32,075 nucleotides of DNA from Sphingopyxis sp. KK2 (GTDB taxonomy: Bacteria; Pseudomonadota; Alphaproteobacteria; Sphingomonadales; Sphingomonadaceae), in NCBI RefSeq assembly GCF_001990265.1, contig NZ_LYVN01000035.1, positions 1 to 32,075 on the forward strand. The letters run 5' to 3'. The notes beneath the pieces are model-generated. The model searched no databases. It was given only the letters and a program-made list of their open reading frames with translations, and was not told where the DNA came from. Below, in pieces: positions 15,072-22,700 of the stretch. Positions within the stretch are counted from its first letter, which is position 1. Every line of letters begins with the position of its first letter. A program made the translations under genes and the position numbers.

Positions 15072-16169
15072 ATGAGCGATTATCAGGCCATGCAGGCCGA
15101 GCTGACCGGCGCGATCGACGCCGCGACCGATCTCGACGCGCTCGAGGCGCTGCGCGTCGCCGCGCTCGGCAAGGCAGGCAGCATCACCGGTCTGCTCAAG
15201 ACGCTCGGCGGCCTGACCCCCGAGGAGCGCCAGGTCGTCGGCCCGCAGATCCACAGCCTGCGCGAGGGCGTCACCGCGGCGCTCGCCGCACGCAAGGCGG
15301 CGCTCGAAGGCGCAGCGCTCGAGGCGAAGCTCGCGAACGAACGGCTCGACATGACGCTCCCCGCCGACGCGAGCCCGCGCGGCAGCGTGCATCCGGTGAG
15401 CCAGGTGATGGACGAGCTCGCCGAAATCTTCGCCGACATGGGCTTCGCGGTCGCGACGGGGCCCGAGATCGAGGACGACTGGCACAATTTCACCGCGCTC
15501 AATATTCCCGAGACGCATCCGGCGCGAGCGATGCACGATACTTTCTATTTCCCCGAAGTTGGCGAAGGTGCCGCGCAGCGTATGCTGCTGCGCACCCACA
15601 CATCGCCGGTGCAGATCCGCACGATGATGGAAAAAGCGCCGCCGATCAGGATCATAGCCCCCGGCCGCGTCTATCGCAGCGACAGCGACGCGACGCACAC
15701 GCCGATGTTCCATCAGGTCGAAGGTCTCGTCATCGACCGCGGCATCCATATGGGGCACCTCAAATACACGCTCGAAACCTTCCTCAAGGCCTATTTCGAG
15801 ACCGACGACATCGTGCTGCGACTGCGCCCGAGCTATTTCCCCTTCACCGAACCCTCGGCCGAGGTCGATGTCGGCTACAAGCAGGAAAAGGGCCGCCGCA
15901 TCGTCGGCGGTAACGGCGACGACGACGGCCATGCATGGATGGAGCTGCTCGGCAGCGGCATGGTCAACCGCCGCGTGATCGCGAATTGCGGGCTCGACCC
16001 CGACGAATGGCAGGGCTTCGCCTTCGGGGTCGGCGTCGACCGGCTCGCGATGCTCAAATATGGCATGGACGACCTGCGCGCCTTCTTCGACGGCGACCTG
16101 CGCTGGCTCGCCCATTACGGGTTCGGCGCGCTGTCGGTCCCGACGCTCAGCGGGGGGATTTCGGCATGA
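15072..16169 (+). CDS. pheS: Phenylalanine-tRNA ligase alpha subunit
   Basis: The catalytic class II subunit of the alpha2-beta2 PheRS, about 365 residues. The N-terminal coiled coil (residues 1-95) contacts tRNA-Phe. The catalytic core starts at [19 protein letters not shown]. Motif 2 is [20 protein letters not shown], and motif 3 is [14 protein letters not shown] with [16 protein letters not shown]. Two ATGs compete. The one at 15072 is preferred because AGGA ends 9 bases before it, while for 15066 the gap is only 3 bases; the difference is two residues. Its stop overlaps the pheT start (ATGA), so the subunits are translationally coupled. Confidence 0.96.
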   Translation: MSDYQAMQAELTGAIDAATDLDALEALRVAALGKAGSITGLLKTLGGLTPEERQVVGPQIHSLREGVTAALAARKAALEGAALEAKLANERLDMTLPADASPRGSVHPVSQVMDELAEIFADMGFAVATGPEIEDDWHNFTALNIPETHPARAMHDTFYFPEVGEGAAQRMLLRTHTSPVQIRTMMEKAPPIRIIAPGRVYRSDSDATHTPMFHQVEGLVIDRGIHMGHLKYTLETFLKAYFETDDIVLRLRPSYFPFTEPSAEVDVGYKQEKGRRIVGGNGDDDGHAWMELLGSGMVNRRVIANCGLDPDEWQGFAFGVGVDRLAMLKYGMDDLRAFFDGDLRWLAHYGFGALSVPTLSGGISA

Positions 16170-18562
16170 AGATCACCCTCGACTGGCTCCGCGAACATCT
16201 CGACGGCGACTTCACCGTCGCCGATGTCGTCGCGACATTGAACCGCATCGGCCATGAGGTCGAAGGCGTCGAGAATCCGGCCGAGAAGCTCGCCGGTTTC
16301 CGCGTCGCGCGCGTGCTGACCGCCGAGAAACATCCGCAGGCCGACAAATTGCAGGTGCTGACCGTCGAGGCCGGCCCGGAAATCAACGCCGGCGCCCCGC
16401 TGACCGTCGTGTGCGGTGCGCCGAATGCGCGCGCCGGTCTCGTCGGCGTGCTCGGGCTGCCCGGCGCGGTGGTGCCGGTGAACGGCATGGAGCTGAAGGT
16501 CGCGGCCGTGCGCGGGGTCGAATCGAACGGCATGATGTGTTCGACGCGCGAACTCGAGCTTGGCGACGACCATGACGGGATCATCGAGCTTCCCGCCGAT
16601 GCGCCGGTCGGCACGGCTTTCGCCGATTATGCCGGCGCGAACGACCCGGTGGTCGACATCTCGATCACCCCGAACCGGCAGGATTGCATGGGCGTGCGCG
16701 GCATCGCGCGCGACCTCGCCGCCGCCGGGCTTGGCAAGCTCAAGCCGCTGACCGTCCCGTCGATCGACGGACAGGGTGCCCCGGCGACCGAAATCGCTAC
16801 CCTCGCACCCGACGCCTGCCCCGCCTTCTATGGCCGCACGATCGCGGGCGTCGACAACAAGGTCGCGACCCCCGAGTGGATGCGCCGCCGGCTCGAGGCG
16901 ATCGGGCAGCGGTCGATCTCGGCGCTCGTCGACATCAGCAATTATGTGATGTTCGATCTCGGCCGCCCGAGCCATATCTATGACCGCGCCAAGCTGACCG
17001 GCGCGCTCGTCGCGCGCCGCGCGACGGACGGCGAAACCGTCACCGCGTTGAACGGCAAGGACTATACGCTCGCGGGCGACATGACGGTGATCGCCGACGA
17101 CAGCGGCGTCCACGACATCGCGGGCATCATGGGCGGCGAGCATAGCGGGTGCAGCGAGACGACGACCGATGTGCTCGTCGAAATCGCCTATTTCACCCCC
17201 GAACGCATCGCGCTGACCGGACAGGCGCTGGCGCTGACCAGCGACGCGCGCAGCCGCTTCGAGCGCGGGGTCGACCCGGCGTTCCTCGACGATGCGACCG
17301 AGATCGTGACGCAGCTGATCCTCGACATCTGCGGCGGCACCCCGTCGGCGATGACGCGCGCGGGCGAACCGCCGCTCACGACCAGGACGGTCGATTACGA
17401 CCCGGCGCTGTCGGCGACACTGGGCGGGATCGCGATCGAACCCGTCAGGCAGCGGGCGGTCCTCGAATCGCTGGGCTTCGGCGTCACCGAAGCCAGCCCC
17501 TGGCAAATCGCGGTGCCGAGCTGGCGCCGCGACGTCGACGCCGCGCCCGACATCGTCGAGGAAGTCACGCGCATCACCGGGTTCGATGCGATCGAATCGG
17601 TCGCGCTGCCGCGCGCCGACGGCGTCGCCAAGCCGACCGCGACGCCCGAACAATCGCTCGAACGCCGGCTGCGCCGCGCCGCGGCGGCCGCCGGCTATCA
17701 TGAGGCGGTGACGTGGAGCTTCGTGTCCGACCGCGAGGCCGCGCCCTTCGGCGGCGGCGCGTGGAGCCTCGCCAATCCGATCAGCGAGGATCTGAAGGTC
17801 ATGCGCCCGTCGCTGCTGCCCGGGCTGCTCGCGGCGGCGCAGCGCAACCAGAATCGCGGTGCCGACAGCATCCGCCTGTTCGAGATCGGGCGCCGCTATC
17901 TGAGCGATGCCGAGCATCCGACCTTGTGCGTCGTGATGGCGGGCAGCAAGAGCGAACGCGGCTGGCAGGCGGGCAAGGCGCAGCCCTTCACCGCCTATGA
18001 CGCCAAGGCCGCCGCGCTCGCGCTGCTCGACGCGGCGGGCGCGCCGACCGAGCGATTGCAGGTGATGGAACCGGTCGCCGACGCCGGCATCTGGCACCCC
18101 GGACAAGCCGCGACCTTGCGGCTCGGTCCCAAGGCGGTGCTCGCCGAATTCGGCGCGCTGCATCCGTCGCTCGCGCGTCATTATGACGTCGACGGCGCGG
18201 TGATGGCGGTTCAGATCTTCCTCGATGCAATCCCCGCGAAGCGCGCGAGCGGCCCGGCACGCAGCGCCTTCACCCCGCCCGCGCTGCAGGCGGTGCGCCG
18301 CGACTTCGCCTTCCTCGCGCCCGAAGCCCTTGCAGCGGGCGACCTCGTCCGCGCGGTCAAGGGCGCCGATAAGGCGTTGATCGTGGACGCGCGCCTGTTC
18401 GACCGCTTCGCGGGCCAGGGCGTACCCGATGGTCAGGTGAGCCTGGCGGTCGAAGTCGTGCTGCAACCGGCGGAAAAGAGCTTTGCCGAGGCCGAGCTGA
18501 AGGTGATCGCCGACAAGGTGGTCGCGGCGGCAGCGAAGGTGGGGGCGGTGTTGCGGGGGTGA
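16166..18562 (+). CDS. pheT: Phenylalanine-tRNA ligase beta subunit
   Basis: The 798-residue beta subunit of PheRS, normal length. In order: N-terminal [14 protein letters not shown], the EMAP-type tRNA-binding domain (about 40-150, [16 protein letters not shown] and [16 protein letters not shown]), the B3/B4 editing domain with [21 protein letters not shown], the B5 domain near 405-475 ([18 protein letters not shown]), the catalytic-like core ([19 protein letters not shown]) and the C-terminal FDX-ACB anticodon domain (VRRDFAFL to the end). It starts within the pheS stop codon. No terminator with a clear T-run follows. The low-GC orphan gene on the other strand ends 115 bases later. Confidence 0.97.
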   Translation: MKITLDWLREHLDGDFTVADVVATLNRIGHEVEGVENPAEKLAGFRVARVLTAEKHPQADKLQVLTVEAGPEINAGAPLTVVCGAPNARAGLVGVLGLPGAVVPVNGMELKVAAVRGVESNGMMCSTRELELGDDHDGIIELPADAPVGTAFADYAGANDPVVDISITPNRQDCMGVRGIARDLAAAGLGKLKPLTVPSIDGQGAPATEIATLAPDACPAFYGRTIAGVDNKVATPEWMRRRLEAIGQRSISALVDISNYVMFDLGRPSHIYDRAKLTGALVARRATDGETVTALNGKDYTLAGDMTVIADDSGVHDIAGIMGGEHSGCSETTTDVLVEIAYFTPERIALTGQALALTSDARSRFERGVDPAFLDDATEIVTQLILDICGGTPSAMTRAGEPPLTTRTVDYDPALSATLGGIAIEPVRQRAVLESLGFGVTEASPWQIAVPSWRRDVDAAPDIVEEVTRITGFDAIESVALPRADGVAKPTATPEQSLERRLRRAAAAAGYHEAVTWSFVSDREAAPFGGGAWSLANPISEDLKVMRPSLLPGLLAAAQRNQNRGADSIRLFEIGRRYLSDAEHPTLCVVMAGSKSERGWQAGKAQPFTAYDAKAAALALLDAAGAPTERLQVMEPVADAGIWHPGQAATLRLGPKAVLAEFGALHPSLARHYDVDGAVMAVQIFLDAIPAKRASGPARSAFTPPALQAVRRDFAFLAPEALAAGDLVRAVKGADKALIVDARLFDRFAGQGVPDGQVSLAVEVVLQPAEKSFAEAELKVIADKVVAAAAKVGAVLRG

Positions 18563-18677
18563 GGACTAACGACCGCCGGGCCTTGGCCGTCTCACATTAG
18601 CTGGTATCCGCCTTTTCGCCTCAAGGGCAGCAAGCTCGAAGAGCGAACCTTTGTCGGCTTGCCACTTTCGCAATGGC

Positions 18678-19421
18678 CTACATCCAGATCGCTTGTTGCA
18701 TTACATCTCTCATCCGTTTGATTGCTGCCGGGCCAACGCCATCGATTTCCTGCAGTTTTGCGTCGGTCGTGTCCCACAACGTCTGGATTGTTTCTATTCC
18801 AGCGACCTTGAGCCTAGTAATTTTGTCCTCGGTCAGGCCGTATGGATATGCTCGGCTTTTCCTAAGGATGTCGATATCCTTCTCGAGAATGCCCAAGGCG
18901 TGGTCGGCAGGAAGTTCCGGCATCTGAATAGGTGCGAACAGTCCGCCCGACAGATGAATCTCAGACAGCTCGGTTTTCCCTGCGATCCATTCGTCGATCA
19001 TTTCAATGGTCAGGCGACTTGTTGGAATCTTTTCCAGAATGCTGCAGAGATTGACGGCATATACCGCCCCCCTGCCCCCGGACTTCATTCCGCGAGAAGC
19101 TTCCCGCTTCGCCAAAAATCCAAGATATTCCAGAATTTCAAAAACCTTCGCGAACTCGCTTACGATGCCTTTGTGGATCGTGACGCGATCCTGAGCGATC
19201 ATCCTAGTCCCATGTTGCAGCGGCCGGGTAAGATGATCGACGATCTTCTCAAAGACCAACGTTGCTGGATCGATCAACGGTTCGTAAACTCCGAGCTTAG
19301 GAGCAACTTCTTCCATTAATGGCCAGTAGTAATCCTGAGCCATGGCAAGAAGGCAACTATTTAAGTCGGGAATGATGTTGCGCGCGCCGCTTTGTGCCGC
19401 AGATGTTAGTTCATCGTCCAA
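18678..19421 (-). CDS. Orphan protein with wHTH-like and helix-hairpin-helix segments, low GC
   Basis: A 247-residue protein I cannot assign to a named family. Residues about 84-133 look like a winged helix (EFAKVFEILEYLGFLAKRE followed by GGRGAVYAVN as the wing). Residues 196-243 look like a helix-hairpin-helix (LTEDKITRLKVAGIETIQ, then LQEIDGVGPAAIKRMRDVM), similar to sequence-independent DNA-binding HhH units. The sampled base composition is about 45-50 percent GC against roughly two thirds in flanking genes, which suggests recent transfer. The start is a TTG at 19421 with a poor ribosome binding site; an ATG at residue 27 (19343) is the alternative. It stands alone between pheT and a two-component module. 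No integrase or toxin-antitoxin partner is visible. Confidence 0.75.
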   Translation of the reverse strand: MDDELTSAAQSGARNIIPDLNSCLLAMAQDYYWPLMEEVAPKLGVYEPLIDPATLVFEKIVDHLTRPLQHGTRMIAQDRVTIHKGIVSEFAKVFEILEYLGFLAKREASRGMKSGGRGAVYAVNLCSILEKIPTSRLTIEMIDEWIAGKTELSEIHLSGGLFAPIQMPELPADHALGILEKDIDILRKSRAYPYGLTEDKITRLKVAGIETIQTLWDTTDAKLQEIDGVGPAAIKRMRDVMQQAIWM

Positions 19422-19462
19422 ACCCGACTAAATTAGCCCGGGTACTTACTTGGACCGCGCTA

Positions 19463-19483
19463 TTGAAGAAACAGGGACTTCAA
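19463..19483. promoter_or_regulatory. Inverted repeat upstream of the orphan gene
   Basis: TTGAAG (19463-19468) and CTTCAA (19478-19483) form a perfect six-base inverted repeat with a nine-base spacer, about 40-60 bases upstream of the orphan gene start. It could be an operator bound by the orphan's own winged helix. The arms are short, so chance is possible. The rest of the gap 19422-19595 shows nothing else clear. Confidence 0.25.
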
Positions 19484-19595
19484 GCGATCGTAACTACAAT
19501 CTAAGTCAGGCCCAAAAATGGTTGGTTAGCGACGGCACCCCGGGCTCGATCGCCACGGCAAGGAAGACATCGGGCGCGATACGAAAAGCGTAAAC

Positions 19596-20672
19596 TCAAT
19601 CCGCCGCCACCGACGCCTTCAATTCACCTAGACGCAGGTCGATCGCGATCGAGGCGCGGGTGCCCGGCCGGTCGGCGGGGCCGTCGGCGGGGGCATAGGC
19701 GATCTCCGCCTTGTGCGTGCGCGCCAGCGCTTCGATCAGGCGGGTGCCGAGGCCGGTGCCGCGCGCGACGCCGTCGGCGGGCATGCCGACGCCGTCATCC
19801 TCGACCGCGAGGGTGATCGACGAGGGTCCGGTCTGAGAGAGCGAGACGCGGATGTCGCCGCTGTCGCCGGCGGCATAGGCATATTTGCACGCGTTGCTGA
19901 CCCATTCGTTCGCGATCATGCCGAGCGCGACCGCCTTGTCGGTGGCGATGCGAAGCGGTTCGACCGCGGTGGTCACGCGGCGGGTGCCGGTGCCGTTCGA
20001 CCAGGTTTCGGAGAGGTCGTGCGCGAGCCCCGCCAGATAATCGTCCATCGCGACAAATTCGACGTCGTCGGTGGTGTAGAGGCGGCGGTTGACCTGCGCG
20101 ACGGTGGCGATGCGTTGCTGCGTCTTTTGCAGCGCCTCGCGCGCGCCGGGGTCGGACAGCGTCTTCGACTGGAGCGCGACGAACGACATGATCATCTGAA
20201 GATTGTTCGCGACGCGGTGGTTCACTTCCTTGAGCAGCGCCTCGAGCCGCGCGTTGCTCGCGCGCAGCTCGGCCTCGGCCGCCTCGCGCGCGCGGCGGAG
20301 CTGGGCGCGATCGAGCACCTGGTCGAAGCTGGAGGCGAGCAGGTCGAAGAAATCCTCGCCGACCGATTTCACGACATAATCGTCGGCGCCCGATTGCAGC
20401 GCGGCGACCGCGATGCGGCTTTCCTCCGACCCCGTGACATAGACGATCGGCGGGCAGTCGCGCAGCGCACGCAGCGCTTCGAGCGTCGCGAGCCCGTCCT
20501 GCCCCGGCATATAATGGTCGACCGCGATCAGGTCGAAGGCGGTGACCTTCGCCATGTCGACCCCCTCGGCGCCGCTCGCCGCGAGGCTGACCTCATAGCC
20601 CTTGCGCGCGAGCCAGCGCTCGGCAAGCCGGCGCATGCCATCGTCGTCGTCGATGTAGAGGATGTGGGTCAG
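19596..20672 (-). CDS. Soluble hybrid: N-terminal receiver plus HRXXN (HisKA_2/HWE-like) histidine kinase
   Basis: With the proposed CTG start at 20672 the protein has 358 residues. Receiver: acidic pocket YIDDDDG (8-11), phospho-acceptor Asp52 in IAVDHYMPG, Thr in YVTGS and Lys102 in YVVKSVG. A coiled coil (115-148) leads to a HisKA_2-type dimerisation domain with His152 in EVNHRVANNLQ, an HRXXN box. A compact HATPase follows with NEWVSNACKYA, EDDGVGMP and GTGLGTRLI. No membrane helix is present. A conventional ATG (20636) would remove the first strand and the acidic pocket, so the CTG is favoured; it lies 8 bases after the stop of the upstream response regulator. The architecture resembles PakF-type kinases of the sphingomonad general stress response; that role is inference. 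Confidence 0.85.
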   Translation of the reverse strand: MTHILYIDDDDGMRRLAERWLARKGYEVSLAASGAEGVDMAKVTAFDLIAVDHYMPGQDGLATLEALRALRDCPPIVYVTGSEESRIAVAALQSGADDYVVKSVGEDFFDLLASSFDQVLDRAQLRRAREAAEAELRASNARLEALLKEVNHRVANNLQMIMSFVALQSKTLSDPGAREALQKTQQRIATVAQVNRRLYTTDDVEFVAMDDYLAGLAHDLSETWSNGTGTRRVTTAVEPLRIATDKAVALGMIANEWVSNACKYAYAAGDSGDIRVSLSQTGPSSITLAVEDDGVGMPADGVARGTGLGTRLIEALARTHKAEIAYAPADGPADRPGTRASIAIDLRLGELKASVAAD

Positions 20673-20680
20673 ATGGGGTC

Positions 20681-21127
20681 TCAGGCCGGATCGGGATCGG
20701 GGACCTGGATCACCGACAGGAAGAGGCCGAGCTGGCGGATCGCGTCGGCGAAGCTTTCGTAATTCACCGGCTTGGTGATGTAGACGTTGCAGCCGAGGTC
20801 GTAGCAGCGCTGGATCTCGACCTTGTCGTCGGTGGTGGTGAGCACGACCACCGGGGTCCGGCGCAGCGGGCTGCTGTCGGCCTTGAGCTTTGCGAGGATG
20901 TCGGTGCCGCTCATGTCGGGCAGGTTGAGGTCGAGCAGCACGAGCGCGGGGCCGTTGCGGACCGGGCCGTCGGCGGCGTCGTAAAGAAATTCGAGCGCCG
21001 AGGTGCCGTCGAGGAAATGATGGATCTTGTTCGAGATACCCGCGCGGCGGATATTCTTTTCGATCAGGCGGGCATGGCCCTGGTCATCCTCGATCATCAC
21101 GATGTTGACGGGCTGTTGGTCAGGCAT
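20681..21127 (-). CDS. Single-domain response regulator, Rcp1-like
   Basis: A 148-residue stand-alone receiver resembling the Rcp1-type partners of phytochrome-like kinases. The acidic pocket is in VMIEDDQGHARLIEK, the phospho-acceptor Asp in LVLLDLNLPDMSG, the switch Thr in VVLTTTDD and the conserved Lys in YITKPVNYESF. The C-terminus (FADAIRQLGLFL) is slightly extended, with no output domain. The start at 21127 overlaps the kinase gene by 8 bases, and GGAGAAGAG precedes it, so it is coupled to the membrane kinase. The hybrid kinase follows 8 bases after its stop. Likely role: phosphate shuttle between the two kinases. Confidence 0.92.
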   Translation of the reverse strand: MPDQQPVNIVMIEDDQGHARLIEKNIRRAGISNKIHHFLDGTSALEFLYDAADGPVRNGPALVLLDLNLPDMSGTDILAKLKADSSPLRRTPVVVLTTTDDKVEIQRCYDLGCNVYITKPVNYESFADAIRQLGLFLSVIQVPDPDPA

Positions 21128-22622
21128 GCTCTTCTCCGCTTCGCCATTCGATCGGCAAGACCAGCCGGAAGGTGGACCCCACACCCAGTTCGGACTGCAA
21201 TTCGATAGTACCGCCCAAGCGATAGGCAAGCGCGCGAGCGTGCGCAAGCCCGATCCCCTCGCCCTGCTGGTCCTGCACCCCCGAGCGGCGGAAGAGGTCG
21301 AAGACGCGGTCGTGATCGCGCGGCTCGATGCCGCGGCCATTGTCGGTCACCGCGACGAAGGCGCGGCCGAGGTCGGTGCCGCCCGCGACGGTGATAACGC
21401 CGGGGCGACCGGGCTGGAGATATTTGAGCGCATTTTCGATGAGGTTCGAGAGGATCTGCTCGACCGCGAGCCGGTCGTTGACGATCAGCGGCAGGTCGCC
21501 GACCACAACATCGGTCCCGGTCTCGTCGATGCGGTGCTGGAGCGTCGCGACGATCCCCTGCACGAGCGCGGCGAGATCGAGCCGTTCGGGGGCGAGCGTG
21601 CGCCGCCCCTGGCGCGAGAGGTTGAGGATCGCGTTGATCAGCCGGTCCATCTTCTGCGTCGAGGTGCGGATGAAGCCGATCGATTCGGGCAAATCTTCCT
21701 CGATCGCGAGGCGCGTCGTCGCATCGGGCGCCTGCCAGCCGTCGGCTTCGCCCTTCGCCAGATAAGACGTGATCGACTGGCGCGCGGTTTCGAGTTCGGC
21801 GGTGAAGCCCATGACGTTGACGAGCGGCGAGCGCAGGTCGTGGCTGACGATATAGGCGAAGCGCTGGATTTCGGCATTGGCGCGCTTGAGTTCGCCGGTG
21901 CGCGCGTCGACCACTTCTTCGAGATTCTCGTTGAGCCGGTGCAGTTCGGCGCGCGAGCTGCGCAGGTCGACGAGGGTGCGGCGGATCAGCAGCAGCGTCG
22001 CGGCGGCGACGAGGATGATGAGCAGCCCGGCGGTGAGCAAGGTGGCGTAGAACCACATCTGCGTGCGCTTTTGCCGCGCTTCGCGTTCGCGCAGCAGCGC
22101 GAGTTCGTCGGCGAGCATCGCCTCGACGATCGCGCGCGACGCGCGGACCTCGATCACGCCGCGGTCGGTCGCGAAGCCCGCGAGCAGCGTGTCGCGATCG
22201 GCCCCGCGCAGCCCGAGGGTGCGGCGATAATGGCGGCCATAGACATCGAGATGGCCCTGCAATTCGGCGACGCGCGCGCGCTGCTCGGGATTGTCGGCGA
22301 TGAGCGCGGCAAGGCTGGCGAGCTGCGCGCGCGACCGTTTTTCGGCCTCGTCCATGATCGTCGCGAAGGCGGGGTTCTGCGTCAGGATCAGCCCGCGGCG
22401 CGCGGTCTCCATCCGCTCCATCGCGCTCGCATAGCCGCCGAGGCTGGCCTCGACCGCGAGCGTGTGGGCGACCTGTGCTGCGTCGGTTTCGTTCTGGCGC
22501 TGGACGTAGAAGGCGACCGCGGCGGCGAGGAGCAGCGCGGCGAAACCGAGGACGAGCAGCGAGATGATGAGCCGGCTCGCGCGCGAATCGCGCCCGAGCG
22601 AGGACAGTCGGGGGGCTTCCAT
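21120..22622 (-). CDS. Membrane sensor histidine kinase with CHASE3-like periplasmic domain
   Basis: A 500-residue kinase. Membrane helix 1 (about 18-40) and helix 2 (189-214) enclose a helical periplasmic domain of about 145 residues of CHASE3 type (ETARRGLILTQNPAF). A coiled coil (220-255) leads to HisKA with His261 in YIVSHDLRSPLVNVMGF. The HATPase domain shows ILSNLIENALKYLQ (N box), VTDNGRGIE (G1), FDLFRR (F) and GEGIGLAHARALAYRLGG (G2). It is the first gene of a three-gene cluster with an Rcp1-like regulator and a receiver-kinase hybrid, with overlapping or closely spaced coding regions. The stimulus is unknown; the receiver partner next door is the probable phospho-acceptor. Confidence 0.93.
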   Translation of the reverse strand: MEAPRLSSLGRDSRASRLIISLLVLGFAALLLAAAVAFYVQRQNETDAAQVAHTLAVEASLGGYASAMERMETARRGLILTQNPAFATIMDEAEKRSRAQLASLAALIADNPEQRARVAELQGHLDVYGRHYRRTLGLRGADRDTLLAGFATDRGVIEVRASRAIVEAMLADELALLREREARQKRTQMWFYATLLTAGLLIILVAAATLLLIRRTLVDLRSSRAELHRLNENLEEVVDARTGELKRANAEIQRFAYIVSHDLRSPLVNVMGFTAELETARQSITSYLAKGEADGWQAPDATTRLAIEEDLPESIGFIRTSTQKMDRLINAILNLSRQGRRTLAPERLDLAALVQGIVATLQHRIDETGTDVVVGDLPLIVNDRLAVEQILSNLIENALKYLQPGRPGVITVAGGTDLGRAFVAVTDNGRGIEPRDHDRVFDLFRRSGVQDQQGEGIGLAHARALAYRLGGTIELQSELGVGSTFRLVLPIEWRSGEEHA

Positions 22623-22700
22623 AGCCTTTCATGCCGCGCGGCGCGGATGTCCGCAAGCGAGGCGTCCGGGGCGCGGTACAAAGCTATATGCTTGAAAAGA

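Noticed and set aside
18563..19595. The low-GC segment as an integrated element with attachment sites
   Set aside because: I looked for direct repeats at the edges, a tRNA gene and an integrase, and found none. Composition supports transfer, but not a defined mobile element.
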